In this document: piece after piece, positions 39,777 to 48,927 of the stretch
Position numbering within the stretch: the first letter of the stretch is position 1
Layout of the letters: the number at the start of each line of letters is the position of its first letter
The notes under the pieces: generated by a model
Databases searched by the model: none
What the model was told of the DNA's origin: nothing
The model's input: only the letters and a program-made list of their open reading frames with translations
Program-made: the position numbers and the translations under genes
DNA from: Christiangramia sediminis
GTDB lineage: Bacteria > Bacteroidota > Bacteroidia > Flavobacteriales > Flavobacteriaceae
NCBI RefSeq assembly: GCF_020552705.1
Contig: NZ_JAJBZG010000001.1
Location: 248,001 to 312,000, forward strand
Direction: 5' to 3'
Length of the DNA stretch: 64,000 nt

Positions 39777-42629
39777 ATGCCTAAAAACAAAGACATCAAG
39801 TGCGTTCTAATTATAGGTTCAGGTCCAATTATCATTGGCCAGGCCTGTGAATTCGATTATTCCGGAACTCAGTCCCTACGTTCATTAAGGGAAGACGGGA
39901 TAAAAACAATCCTTATCAATTCAAATCCTGCAACCATCATGACAGATCCGTCGATGGCTGATCACGTGTATTTGAAACCTTTGACCACAAAATCTATTGT
40001 AGAAATTTTAAAAGAGCATCCGGAAGTTGATGCTGTTTTACCTACGATGGGAGGTCAAACGGCCTTAAACCTCTGTATCGAGGCTGATGAAAAAGGTATC
40101 TGGAATGACTTCAATATAAAACTTATTGGGGTAGATATAGATGCCATAAATATCTGTGAGGATAGGGAGAAGTTTAAACAATTGATGGGACGAATTGATA
40201 TACCTGTAGCTCCTGCTAAAACTGTGACTTCTTACCTTCAGGGGAAAGAAGTAGCGCAGGAATTTGGTTTTCCATTAGTAATTCGTGCATCCTTTACATT
40301 AGGAGGGGGTGGTGCCGGTTTCGTACACCGTGCAGAAGAATTTGATGAAATGCTAACGCGTGGTTTGGAGGCTTCTCCAATTCATGAAGTGCTTATAGAT
40401 AAAGCCTTATTGGGCTGGAAAGAGTATGAGCTGGAATTACTACGTGATCGTAATGATAATGTAGTGATCATTTGTACCATAGAAAATATGGATCCTATGG
40501 GTATCCATACCGGTGATTCTATTACCGTGGCTCCGGCAATGACTCTTAGCGATACCGCATTCCAGAGAATGAGGGATATGGCTATAAAAATGATGAGAAG
40601 TATTGGGGATTTTGCCGGGGGATGTAATGTTCAGTTTGCGGTGAGTCCAGATGAAAAGGAAGATATCATCGCGATTGAGATCAATCCTCGTGTGTCCAGG
40701 TCCTCTGCATTGGCATCAAAAGCAACAGGATATCCTATTGCTAAAATTGCTACCAAATTAGCGTTAGGTTATAATCTGGATGAACTTGATAATCAAATTA
40801 CTAAATCCACTTCCGCTTTATTTGAGCCGTCGCTGGATTATGTGATCGTAAAGATACCTCGATGGAATTTTGACAAATTTGAAGGATCAGACAGGACTCT
40901 GGGTCTTCAGATGAAATCTGTTGGGGAAGTGATGGGAATTGGTAGGTCTTTCCAGGAGGCGCTTCATAAAGCTACTCAGTCTTTAGAGATTAAACGTAAT
41001 GGTCTTGGTGCCGACGGAAAAGGGTATAAAGATTACGATCAGATTATAGATAAATTAACCCATCCTAGCTGGGATAGGGTATTTGTGATCTACGATGCTA
41101 TACAGATGGGGATTCCATTGAGCAGGATACATGAGATCACGAAAATTGACATGTGGTTCCTCAAACAATATGAAGAGCTTCATGCCCTGGATGTTGAAAT
41201 ATCCAGGTTTGATATAGATACACTTCCCAAAGATCTTCTTCTGGAAGCTAAACAAAAAGGTTTCGCAGACAGGCAGATAGCTCATATGCTGGATTGTCTG
41301 GAAAGTGAGGTTTATAAGAAAAGAGATGAGCTCGGCGTAAACCGGGTTTATAAACTGGTTGACACCTGTGCTGCAGAATTTAAAGCCGAAACACCTTATT
41401 ATTACTCTACTTTTGAAGAAGGAATTCTTTCTAAAGATGGTGAGTTTTATACTTCAAATGAAAGTCAAGTTTCAGATCGTAAAAAGATCATCGTTCTTGG
41501 CTCAGGACCTAACAGAATAGGGCAGGGGATCGAGTTTGATTATAGTTGTGTTCATGGAGTTCTTGCCGCTTCGGAATGTGGTTATGAAACGATCATGATA
41601 AACTGTAATCCTGAAACGGTTTCGACAGATTTTGACATCGCCGATAAATTATATTTTGAACCGGTATTCTGGGAGCACTTATATGATATTATAAGACATG
41701 AAAAGCCTGAAGGTGTCATTGTTCAGCTTGGAGGTCAAACTGCTCTTAAACTTGCTGAAAAACTTGATAGATACGGCATCAAGATAATGGGAACCAGCTT
41801 TGAAGCACTAGATCTTGCTGAAGATCGTGGAAGTTTCTCAAAACTGCTTCAGGTAAATGATATTCCTTATCCCGATTTTGGTACTGCTGAAAATGCCGAT
41901 GAAGCATTAGCGCTGGCTGATGAACTTGATTTTCCTATACTTGTAAGACCCTCTTATGTACTGGGAGGTCAGGGAATGAAGATCGTGATCAATAAAGATG
42001 AGCTGGAAGAACACGTGGTAGATCTTTTGAGAAAGATCCCTAATAATAAACTACTTCTGGATCATTACCTCGATGGAGCTATTGAAGCCGAAGCAGATGC
42101 AATTTGTGATGGGGAAGATGTTTATATCATTGGGATCATGGAACATATTGAGCCTTGTGGAATACATTCAGGAGACTCACATGCATTGCTGCCTCCTTTT
42201 AATCTTGGTGACCTGGTGATGCAGCAGATAAAAGATCATACTAAAAAGATTGCTTTAGCGCTGAATACCGTTGGTTTGATTAACATACAGTTCGCGATTA
42301 AAGATGATAAGGTATTTATAATTGAAGCAAATCCACGGGCATCTAGAACAGTACCATTCATTGCAAAGGCTTACAAAGAGCCTTACGTAAATTATGCGAC
42401 CAAAGTGATGCTCGGCGAGAAAAAAGTAAAAGATTTTAAGTTTAATCCAAAGCTGGATGGGTATGCGATCAAGCAGCCGGTGTTCTCTTTCAATAAATTC
42501 TATAATGTTAATAAGCAATTAGGACCTGAAATGAAGAGTACTGGAGAAAGTATCCTCTTTATTGACAGCTTGAAAGATGATGAATTTTATGATCTTTACT
42601 CCAGAAGGAAAATGTATTTGAGCAAATAG
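39777..42629 (+). CDS. carB: Carbamoyl-phosphate synthase large subunit, without MGS domain
   Basis: Large subunit of carbamoyl-phosphate synthase, 950 residues, making carbamoyl phosphate for pyrimidines and arginine. Both ATP-grasp halves are present: first half with VLIIGSGPIIIGQACEFDYSG and RASFTLGGGGAGF, second half with IVLGSGPNRIGQGIEFDYSC and RPSYVLGGQGMKI. The Escherichia coli enzyme has about 1073 residues; here the chain ends soon after the second ATP-grasp and oligomer region (SIDSLKDDEFYDLYSRR-like tail), so the C-terminal methylglyoxal-synthase-like allosteric domain, which binds UMP and ornithine, is missing. Regulation must differ. The frame is open to 39696, but ATG 39777 is the family start. 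Confidence 0.95.
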   Translation: MPKNKDIKCVLIIGSGPIIIGQACEFDYSGTQSLRSLREDGIKTILINSNPATIMTDPSMADHVYLKPLTTKSIVEILKEHPEVDAVLPTMGGQTALNLCIEADEKGIWNDFNIKLIGVDIDAINICEDREKFKQLMGRIDIPVAPAKTVTSYLQGKEVAQEFGFPLVIRASFTLGGGGAGFVHRAEEFDEMLTRGLEASPIHEVLIDKALLGWKEYELELLRDRNDNVVIICTIENMDPMGIHTGDSITVAPAMTLSDTAFQRMRDMAIKMMRSIGDFAGGCNVQFAVSPDEKEDIIAIEINPRVSRSSALASKATGYPIAKIATKLALGYNLDELDNQITKSTSALFEPSLDYVIVKIPRWNFDKFEGSDRTLGLQMKSVGEVMGIGRSFQEALHKATQSLEIKRNGLGADGKGYKDYDQIIDKLTHPSWDRVFVIYDAIQMGIPLSRIHEITKIDMWFLKQYEELHALDVEISRFDIDTLPKDLLLEAKQKGFADRQIAHMLDCLESEVYKKRDELGVNRVYKLVDTCAAEFKAETPYYYSTFEEGILSKDGEFYTSNESQVSDRKKIIVLGSGPNRIGQGIEFDYSCVHGVLAASECGYETIMINCNPETVSTDFDIADKLYFEPVFWEHLYDIIRHEKPEGVIVQLGGQTALKLAEKLDRYGIKIMGTSFEALDLAEDRGSFSKLLQVNDIPYPDFGTAENADEALALADELDFPILVRPSYVLGGQGMKIVINKDELEEHVVDLLRKIPNNKLLLDHYLDGAIEAEADAICDGEDVYIIGIMEHIEPCGIHSGDSHALLPPFNLGDLVMQQIKDHTKKIALALNTVGLINIQFAIKDDKVFIIEANPRASRTVPFIAKAYKEPYVNYATKVMLGEKKVKDFKFNPKLDGYAIKQPVFSFNKFYNVNKQLGPEMKSTGESILFIDSLKDDEFYDLYSRRKMYLSK

Positions 42630-42649
42630 ATCAAATTGAATATTATTCA

Positions 42650-42720
42650 AAGTCATTTCGACTGAAAGGAGAAATCTGTGAATTATAAGGCATCTCTCTT
42701 CAATTGAAATGACTTTTTTA
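42650..42720 (+). repeat. Dispersed palindromic repeat (GTCATTTCGACTGAAAGGAGAAATCT type), acting as carB terminator
   Basis: Outer arms AAGTCATTTC (42650-42659) and GAAATGACTT (42706-42715) are perfectly complementary; inner parts pair imperfectly (ACTGAA with TTCA/AT, GGAGA with TCTC). A T run follows. From memory the sequence GTCATTTCGACTGAAAGGAGAAATCT is a frequent intergenic repeat in flavobacteria. Here it sits directly after carB and probably ends its transcript. Confidence 0.65.
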
Positions 42721-42731
42721 TGCTTTAAAAA

Positions 42732-43130
42732 ATGAAAGAACTTGTTTTAATTTTTGGAGGAGTATATGGTACACTCTCCGTAATTCTGGGAGCATTCGGT
42801 GCGCATGCTTTGAAAAAGAAATTTTCTGAAGATCAGCTGAAAAGTTTTGAGACCGGTGTAAAATATCAAATGTATCATGCAATAGTGTTGATCATTTGCG
42901 GAATCACTTTTCCTTTTCTTTCCGGACTCCAAACACTAATGGCCTGGTGTTTTATAATCGGAATTTTTTTATTTTCCTTCAGTATTTATGGACTTACCTG
43001 GAGTTCAGCTAGGGGAAAAAAGATTAAGATTCTCGGTCCAATTACGCCGCTGGGTGGATTACTGCTTATGGCGGGCTGGATTTTATTAACGATAAATCTT
43101 GCTGAAATAGCTCTTTACTTAAAACCTTAA
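42732..43130 (+). CDS. DUF423 membrane protein
   Basis: Membrane protein of 132 residues with four helices, of the DUF423 family. The N-terminal motif is complete: GGVYGTLSVILGAFGAHALKKKF, followed by FETGVKYQMYHAIVL. Function unknown; the family is very widely conserved in bacteria. Its stop shares TTAA with the stop of the convergent lipoprotein gene. Confidence 0.9.
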   Translation: MKELVLIFGGVYGTLSVILGAFGAHALKKKFSEDQLKSFETGVKYQMYHAIVLIICGITFPFLSGLQTLMAWCFIIGIFLFSFSIYGLTWSSARGKKIKILGPITPLGGLLLMAGWILLTINLAEIALYLKP

Positions 43131-43591
43131 TCACAATCTACATGTTCCAGGCGTATGTTTTCATTAAGAATAAGAGTGCTATGTTCCTGAAAAACGATTT
43201 TATTCAAGGTATCTTTAACTGGCCCGTAGCCTTCAACCAGACCGGAATCAGTCTTAAAGAAAAATATTTCTCTTGTGGAAATTGCACCTTCCGATTCAAA
43301 TTCATAATCGGCAAATAAACTATCTCCAATCCATTTTCCGCTAAAACGACCCTGGTTTTTGTCTTTCTCGTACAGCTTATAAGTTAAATTTCCTTCTACG
43401 ATAGAGTCTTCAAGAATTGTAATGCTTAAGTAAATAGTATCCTGATTCATAGTATAGCTGTAACATCCTATGCTTTTTGATGCTTCATTAGATTCGGAGA
43501 TTTCCGGGCTTATTTCTTTTTGTGCATCTCTATCTTTACATGAAATACAAAGAAATAGCAAGACGCCAAGTTTAAGAAAGTTGATCCTCAT
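43127..43591 (-). CDS. Hypothetical lipoprotein, 154 aa
   Basis: Lipoprotein of 154 residues with signal LKLGVLLFLCISC ending in a lipobox. The mature part starts with a polar linker and then has beta strands (SYTMNQDTIYLSITILEDSIVEGNLTY; GRFSGKWIGDSLFADYEF), looking like a small beta barrel or sandwich. No domain name. It follows the bile acid symporter-like gene by 27 bp on the same strand and may be last in that run. Confidence 0.7.
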   Translation of the reverse strand: MRINFLKLGVLLFLCISCKDRDAQKEISPEISESNEASKSIGCYSYTMNQDTIYLSITILEDSIVEGNLTYKLYEKDKNQGRFSGKWIGDSLFADYEFESEGAISTREIFFFKTDSGLVEGYGPVKDTLNKIVFQEHSTLILNENIRLEHVDCD

Positions 43592-43618
43592 GTTTTAATT
43601 TAAAAATAGATAAAAATG

Positions 43619-44572
43619 TTATTCGCCCATCTCTCTTTTGCGATATTTTTCAGCAAACCAGGCTACCAGGATCAATTGAGCAGAGTGATAAAGCATTATT
43701 GGCAACAGTAATAATCCAGAATTAGCAGAATTTCCAAATATAACCCTAACCATCACAGAACCATGAACCAGTGATTTTTTAGTTCCGCAGAATTGGGTAG
43801 CTATTTTGTCTTCGGTATTAAAACCCAAGAATTTTGAGAAATAGGCAAGTCCGAAGAAGACAGTGAAGAACAGAATCAGTACGATTCCAGCCATTTTCAG
43901 TAATTCGCCTATTTCTATAGATTTAATAAGGTCTGAAGTAAAGGAATTACTAAAACTGGAATAAATGATAAGAATGATAGTAGTTTTATCAAAAAGACTT
44001 AGCTGTCTGCCATATTTCCTGGCCAGGTGGCCAAAGTATCTCTGTAAAAATAAACCTATTATTAACGGAACTATGATCTGTAAACACAATTTCTGAAGCA
44101 CGATAAGAAAATCAAAATCTGTAGTTTTTTCAAGTATAAAACCAATCCATAATGGCGTGGCGAAGATTCCAATAAGTCCTGATAGGCTGGCGTTAAATAT
44201 CGCCACAGGTAAATTCCCCTTTGCCAGGGCTACCATTACTACAGAAGAGGAAACCGTGGAAGGGAGCGTTCCCAGGAAGAAAAGAGCGATCCAGAGTTCA
44301 GATCTCAATCCTTCTTCGAATAAAGGGAGACAAAGCAGACATAAAACTGGAAATATTATGAACGTGGTAAGTTGAATTACGATGTGTACTTTGTAGTTGA
44401 ATAGACCGGCTTTAAATTCGGTGGGAGATAATTTCAATCCATAGAAAAAGAAAATAAGACCAATTCCAATATCGGTAATTGTCTTAAGTGGAAGCAGCTC
44501 TATCCCCTGAGGAAACAGGTAAGCGACTCCTATAGCAATAAAAATGGCAAATATAAATCCGAAAGATTTCAA
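43619..44572 (-). CDS. Bile acid:sodium symporter family transporter
   Basis: Membrane transporter of 317 residues with about ten helices, of the SBF-like (solute carrier 10, type 7) group. Recognisable segments are LIFFFYGLKLSPTEFKAGL, the crossover-region GTLPSTVSSSVVMVALAKGN with its conserved Ser/Thr and the C-terminal repeat-like FCGTKKSLVHGSVMV. Substrates in this bacterial subgroup are not known. Its start overlaps the thioesterase gene stop by 4 bp. Confidence 0.9.
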   Translation of the reverse strand: MKSFGFIFAIFIAIGVAYLFPQGIELLPLKTITDIGIGLIFFFYGLKLSPTEFKAGLFNYKVHIVIQLTTFIIFPVLCLLCLPLFEEGLRSELWIALFFLGTLPSTVSSSVVMVALAKGNLPVAIFNASLSGLIGIFATPLWIGFILEKTTDFDFLIVLQKLCLQIIVPLIIGLFLQRYFGHLARKYGRQLSLFDKTTIILIIYSSFSNSFTSDLIKSIEIGELLKMAGIVLILFFTVFFGLAYFSKFLGFNTEDKIATQFCGTKKSLVHGSVMVRVIFGNSANSGLLLLPIMLYHSAQLILVAWFAEKYRKREMGE

Positions 44573-45120
44573 GAATTAAGCTCAATTTTAGCTTTATGGT
44601 CTTCTAGTATATGAAGGTATTTTTCAGAAGAAAAATCAGTTTCATGAAATTCCTGTACCCTCTTTTTCTTCATGTTTTTCCTTTTGATACTTTTGGCAAA
44701 ACGTCTGATTTGATCGTCAGATTTTAGAATAAGTCCCGGAACGGCAACTGAATTTCCTTTGTCATCCTTGGCAACCATGGTGAAATAGGAAGAGTTGCAA
44801 TGTTTTTTAGCTCCGCTTTGTATATTCTCAGCTTCCACACGAATCCCGATCACCATAGAGCTGTGACCTACGTAATTAACGGAAGCTTTCATGGTAACCA
44901 GTTCACCTATTTCAATTGGTTTTAGAAAATCTACAGTATCAACGCTTGCAGTCACACAATAGGCACGAGAATGCTTGGAGGCGCAGGCAAAGGCAATCTG
45001 GTCTAACAGAGATAGAATATAACCTCCGTGGATCTTTCCGTTGAAATTGGAATGGGAGGGAAGCATCAATTCTGAAATTACAACCTGGCTTTCTTCTATA
45101 TTTTTAAATTCTTTCTGCAT
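44569..45120 (-). CDS. Acyl-CoA thioesterase (hotdog fold)
   Basis: Enzyme of 183 residues of the acyl-CoA thioesterase/YciA type, splitting acyl-CoA to free acid and CoA. The hotdog signature is NFNGKIHGGYILSLLDQIAFACASKHSR, with the central helix and the active Asp in LLDQIAF, followed by DTVDFLKPIEIGELV. The last 45 residues form a charged helical tail (SIKRKNMKKKRVQEFHETD). The gene overlaps the transporter gene downstream and follows a small membrane protein gene by 2 bp. Confidence 0.9.
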   Translation of the reverse strand: MQKEFKNIEESQVVISELMLPSHSNFNGKIHGGYILSLLDQIAFACASKHSRAYCVTASVDTVDFLKPIEIGELVTMKASVNYVGHSSMVIGIRVEAENIQSGAKKHCNSSYFTMVAKDDKGNSVAVPGLILKSDDQIRRFAKSIKRKNMKKKRVQEFHETDFSSEKYLHILEDHKAKIELNS

Positions 45121-45122
45121 AC

Positions 45123-45488
45123 TTATCTTCTAAAATGTGGACTTTCCGATTTTTCAACTTCGGTAATAAAATATTTGCTGTCTCCCCAGAAAAAGAAAGT
45201 TGAGAAACGTTCTATATAGGTGAGTTTAACGTAGTTTCCTTCATATTCCTGCAGTTGCTTGATAACTTCGTCATTTCTATCAAGGACAGAGAACTGGAAT
45301 ATCTGTGCTCCGCTAATTCCCTGGCTAATTTCTCCTTCCCAGGTTTTTGAAACAACCCCTTTACGGCTGAACTTGATCAATTCTCCGCTTCGGGTTCCTT
45401 CACTGTAGGGTACAAAATAGATAAAGGCATAGTAGATCAACCATAAGATAAAGATGCCGCCTAGTATGTATAAAAGAGTTTTTTTCAT
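45123..45488 (-). CDS. Small membrane-anchored hypothetical protein, 121 aa
   Basis: Protein of 121 residues with one N-terminal membrane helix (LLYILGGIFILWLIYYAFIYF), then an exported domain (YSEGTRSGELIKFSRKGVVSKTWEGEI, QFSVLDRNDEVIKQLQEYEGNYVKLTYIER) with the look of a small beta barrel. I have seen this family in flavobacteria, sometimes misnamed as a dehydrogenase; it has no nucleotide-binding loop. Gap of 1 bp to the serine hydrolase gene upstream. Confidence 0.75.
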   Translation of the reverse strand: MKKTLLYILGGIFILWLIYYAFIYFVPYSEGTRSGELIKFSRKGVVSKTWEGEISQGISGAQIFQFSVLDRNDEVIKQLQEYEGNYVKLTYIERFSTFFFWGDSKYFITEVEKSESPHFRR

Positions 45489-45489
45489 T

Positions 45490-46632
45490 TTAATTTTTAT
45501 TGTAAACGAGGTTCAGGAACTTTTCTAATTTGGAAGGTTCCAGCCATCTGGTTACGATTACCATAGTGTTCTTTTGATCTACTATAATAAAATTGCCGCC
45601 AAATCCTGCAGCATAAAAAATATCTGAATCGATATTTTCCATATTTCGGCTTCCTTCAGAATTAAGCCACCACATATACCCATAATTAGAATTAGTAGTG
45701 GAAGCCTGCACAGCATTAGTAATAAGATCTTCCGAAATTAATTTTTCACCCTCCCATTTACCATTATTCATAAAAAGAAGTCCAAACCTGGCCATATCTT
45801 CGGTGTTAATAAAAATTCCGCCACCCGAGTGGCCACCACCGCTTACAGATTGCATTTTAAGACCGTCTATGGTTGTCCAGGAGTTTTCGTAACCAAACCA
45901 TCTCCAGCTTTGAGAAGCATTAATAGGATCCATGATCTCATCTTTAAGAACTTTTGGTAGCGGTTTTCTAAAAACATTTAAAAGTGAATATGCCAGAACA
46001 TTTACCCGAACATCGTTGTATTTAAAATGGGTGCCAGGTTCATGAAGTTCTCTGGATCTCCATTCATCGATGGTCTGGTCACCGGGAGGCCTGTCTGCCC
46101 AGTCAAAACCACCCCATAATTGCCCGCTCCAGTCTGAATTCTGATGCAACAGATTTTCCCAGGTGATCCTGGAATTATGTTCACCTTCAAAGGTATCATC
46201 CCATACATAATTGATAACGGGTTCATCAAAACCGGTAATGAGGTTTTTGTCTCTCGCAATAAGTGCCGTTGTAGAAAGAAAACTTTTAGTAACGCTAAAA
46301 GTCATGTCCACCCTTCTGGTATCTCCCCATTTTGCTACGATATACCCATCTTTTAAAATTAATCCAGCCGGGCCGCCTCTTCTTTTTGTAGGCCCCAGTA
46401 ATTGATGATAAGGTTCTCTTTGAAAGCCTTTTAGGATTGCCTGTCTGAGATCCCGGGATTCTGAATACTCATTGGATTTCGCAAATTCAACAGCTTCAGA
46501 GAAGTTGTAATTATATTCTGAAGCTGATTTTTCTTGCCAATTTCCCGCCGGTGGAAAATAGATAGCCTGAGCAGTTAACTGGCTTAGAAAAAAGATTAAT
46601 GATATTGTGAATAATGTTGTAGTTTTTTTCAT
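45490..46632 (-). CDS. Serine hydrolase (beta-lactamase family, class C type)
   Basis: Exported enzyme of 380 residues with a signal peptide (TLFTISLIFFLSQLTAQA). The catalytic SxxK is in FSVTKSFLSTTAL near residue 116 and the YxN motif appears as FKYNDVRVN; the third motif is likely SGGGHSGGGIFI or the C-terminal GFGGNFIIV. It belongs to the beta-lactamase/transpeptidase-like group of D-Ala-D-Ala carboxypeptidases and esterases; real beta-lactamase activity is not implied. The start overlaps the stop of rmuC by 4 bp. Confidence 0.88.
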   Translation of the reverse strand: MKKTTTLFTISLIFFLSQLTAQAIYFPPAGNWQEKSASEYNYNFSEAVEFAKSNEYSESRDLRQAILKGFQREPYHQLLGPTKRRGGPAGLILKDGYIVAKWGDTRRVDMTFSVTKSFLSTTALIARDKNLITGFDEPVINYVWDDTFEGEHNSRITWENLLHQNSDWSGQLWGGFDWADRPPGDQTIDEWRSRELHEPGTHFKYNDVRVNVLAYSLLNVFRKPLPKVLKDEIMDPINASQSWRWFGYENSWTTIDGLKMQSVSGGGHSGGGIFINTEDMARFGLLFMNNGKWEGEKLISEDLITNAVQASTTNSNYGYMWWLNSEGSRNMENIDSDIFYAAGFGGNFIIVDQKNTMVIVTRWLEPSKLEKFLNLVYNKN

Positions 46633-48059
46633 CTAAGATTTAAAGTTTCGTTTTCAGATTCTTCCAATTCATCGTCATCTTCATTTTCTGCACGGTTTAT
46701 CAATTTTTGATCCAGCTGTTTACTGGCTTTTGCACCTAGCTTTTTAAGTTTTTCGACTCTTCGTATTAGGTTTCCTTTACCGGTTAGCTTTTTCATGGCG
46801 CCTTCATAAGAATTCTGAACCGTTCCTATTTGTCTACCAATTTTGAGTAACTCATCGGTTAGATTCGTAAAAGAATCATACAAAGCACCCGCCTGAGTAG
46901 CGATCTGGATCGCATTTTGTTTTTGTTTCTCGTTTTGCCACATACTGTCAATGGTTTTTAAAACCGCCAGCAGAGTGGTAGGAGTTACAATAATTATATT
47001 CTTTTCAAAAGCATCACTGTAAAGGCCTGGATATTCATTGGAAGCAATGGCAAAAGCTGCTTCAATTGGAATGAAAAGCAACACAAAATCCGGGCTTTCC
47101 ATTTGATAGAGTGAGTGATAATTCTTATTCCCAAGTTCGTTTACCCGGTTTCTAACCGAGACTAAATGATTTTTGAGATGCGTTTTCTTTTCAGCTTCTT
47201 CCGTCTCATTAATGTAACGTTCATAAGCATTAAGAGATACCTTTGAATCTACCACCATTTTCTTGTCTCCCGGTAGATGGATAATCACATCGGGCATTAC
47301 CCTTTTACCTTCTTCTGTATTAAAGCTTTGCTGAACAAAATATTCACTGTCTTTTTGAAGTCCGCTTCTTTCCAGGACTCTTTCCAGAACCATCTCCCCC
47401 CAATTCCCCTGCATTTTCGTGTCCCCTTTCAAGGCTTTGGTAAGATTGGTGGCATCCTCGCTGATTTTTAGACTCTGCTCGTTTAGGAATTTTAATTTTT
47501 CACCCAGCTCCGCATGTCTTTTTACAGATTCGGAATCACTTCTAGTTACTTTTTCCTCGAAGTCCTTGATCTTCTTTTGAAGCGGATCAAGAATATTTTC
47601 AATATTTTGTTTATTAAGTGAGGTAAATTTTTCCGATTTCTGATCAAGGATCTTATTGGCAAGATTCTCAAATTCCTTGGTAAATTTTTCCTGGAGCTTT
47701 TCAACTTCTGCTTTTTGCTCTTCATTTCGCTCCTGCAGATTGTTGAATTCGGAAATCTTTCGGGTTAGTTGAAGACTGATATTTTCCTTTTCTCTTCTTA
47801 TCTCTTCGCGCTCTTTTTCAATTTTCTCTATATCGGTATGAGCTTCATTTTTCAACAGCTGAATATCTTCTTTATGTTTTTCTAAATTACTGTTTAGTTG
47901 ATTTTTAAGTTCGTCTATCTGAAGTAATAATTGAGTATTTTTTTCTTCAAGAATTCCAGTTTCAGATTTGGATTTTAAACCGGATATGAGTTTTCCAATA
48001 TAAATTCCGATTCCTAAACCAACTAAGAAAATAAGAGAGATGAGAAGATATTCGTTCAT
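46629..48059 (-). CDS. rmuC: DNA recombination protein RmuC
   Basis: Protein of 476 residues: one N-terminal membrane helix (LLISLIFLVGLGIGIYIG), a long coiled coil (residues about 30-200), and the conserved RmuC core with a nuclease-like fold (MQGNWGEMVLERVLERSGLQ, MPDVIIHLPGDKKMVVDSKVSL). RmuC limits inversion at short repeats and processes damaged DNA at the membrane. The C-terminal 50 residues are basic, then acidic. It heads a run of overlapping minus-strand genes (rmuC, hydrolase, small membrane protein, thioesterase, transporter). Confidence 0.95.
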   Translation of the reverse strand: MNEYLLISLIFLVGLGIGIYIGKLISGLKSKSETGILEEKNTQLLLQIDELKNQLNSNLEKHKEDIQLLKNEAHTDIEKIEKEREEIRREKENISLQLTRKISEFNNLQERNEEQKAEVEKLQEKFTKEFENLANKILDQKSEKFTSLNKQNIENILDPLQKKIKDFEEKVTRSDSESVKRHAELGEKLKFLNEQSLKISEDATNLTKALKGDTKMQGNWGEMVLERVLERSGLQKDSEYFVQQSFNTEEGKRVMPDVIIHLPGDKKMVVDSKVSLNAYERYINETEEAEKKTHLKNHLVSVRNRVNELGNKNYHSLYQMESPDFVLLFIPIEAAFAIASNEYPGLYSDAFEKNIIIVTPTTLLAVLKTIDSMWQNEKQKQNAIQIATQAGALYDSFTNLTDELLKIGRQIGTVQNSYEGAMKKLTGKGNLIRRVEKLKKLGAKASKQLDQKLINRAENEDDDELEESENETLNLR

Positions 48060-48135
48060 AAAGTTCGCGATTTTCTCAAAGATACTTATTTAAGAATTTT
48101 AGAGAAGGGAGTGAGTAAAAAATTGAGATCGTTTT

Positions 48136-48927
48136 CTATTTTATTTTAAAGCTGGAAGACTCTTTGTCGAAATGTATAAGCTGTTTAGGGAAGAGATTGC
48201 TTAAGACGTCAGTCTTTATAAGTTCAGCCGGTGTTCCGAAGAGTGTTTTGTTGTCTTTTAAGATCAAAAGTTTATCGCAAAGCTGTAGCGCAAGATTGAT
48301 CTCGTGAGAAGCGAAAAGTATAGCTTTATTGGTTTCTTTGCTAAGCTTCTGAAGTAGTTTTAAAACATAGGCCTTATGATAAAGGTCCAGGTGGGTGGTA
48401 GGTTCATCCAGAATGATAAGGGAAGTGTCCTGTGCCAGAGCTCGTGCTATCAATACTTTCTGAAACTGGCCGTCACTAAGTTCGTGACATTTCTTGTTTT
48501 TTATGTCTTCAATATTTACCAATTGAATGGCATGCATAATTTTTTTAAGATCATTCTTGGTAAGTCTCCCAATCCAATTAGTGTATGGTTGGCGACCTAA
48601 AGCCACCAATTCTATTACACTTAAATTTTTTGAAAGCATTTGCTCGGTAAGCACGAGACTTACGTCTTTTGACAGTTTGTCAGGCTCAATATTAGATAGT
48701 TTATTTTTATCTATAAATACCTCACCATCAATGCTTTTAATTATTCCACTTAAAGTTTTTAATAAGGTTGATTTTCCAGAACCGTTCACCCCAATTACGG
48801 CTACCAATTCCCCGGGATATACCTCAATATTTATCCCGGACGCAACAATTTGCTGCTCATTTTTCTTGCGGTAACCTATACTCAGGTTTTCCGTTTTAAG
48901 GACTATATTTGAAATTTCTGTGCTCAC
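48136..48927 (-). CDS. btuD: Vitamin B12 ABC transporter ATPase
   Basis: ATPase of 263 residues of the FecE/BtuD group. Walker A GVNGSGKST, signature LSDGQFQKVLIARALA (LSDGQ), Walker B LIILDEPTTHLD and the switch His in FASHEINLAL are all intact. Together with the permease and binding protein encoded immediately upstream on the same strand it forms an inner-membrane importer. Siderophore transport would be possible by family alone, but the divergent cobalamin riboswitch, btuB and btuG genes make cobalamin the likely substrate. Confidence 0.88.
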   Translation of the reverse strand: MSTEISNIVLKTENLSIGYRKKNEQQIVASGINIEVYPGELVAVIGVNGSGKSTLLKTLSGIIKSIDGEVFIDKNKLSNIEPDKLSKDVSLVLTEQMLSKNLSVIELVALGRQPYTNWIGRLTKNDLKKIMHAIQLVNIEDIKNKKCHELSDGQFQKVLIARALAQDTSLIILDEPTTHLDLYHKAYVLKLLQKLSKETNKAILFASHEINLALQLCDKLLILKDNKTLFGTPAELIKTDVLSNLFPKQLIHFDKESSSFKIK

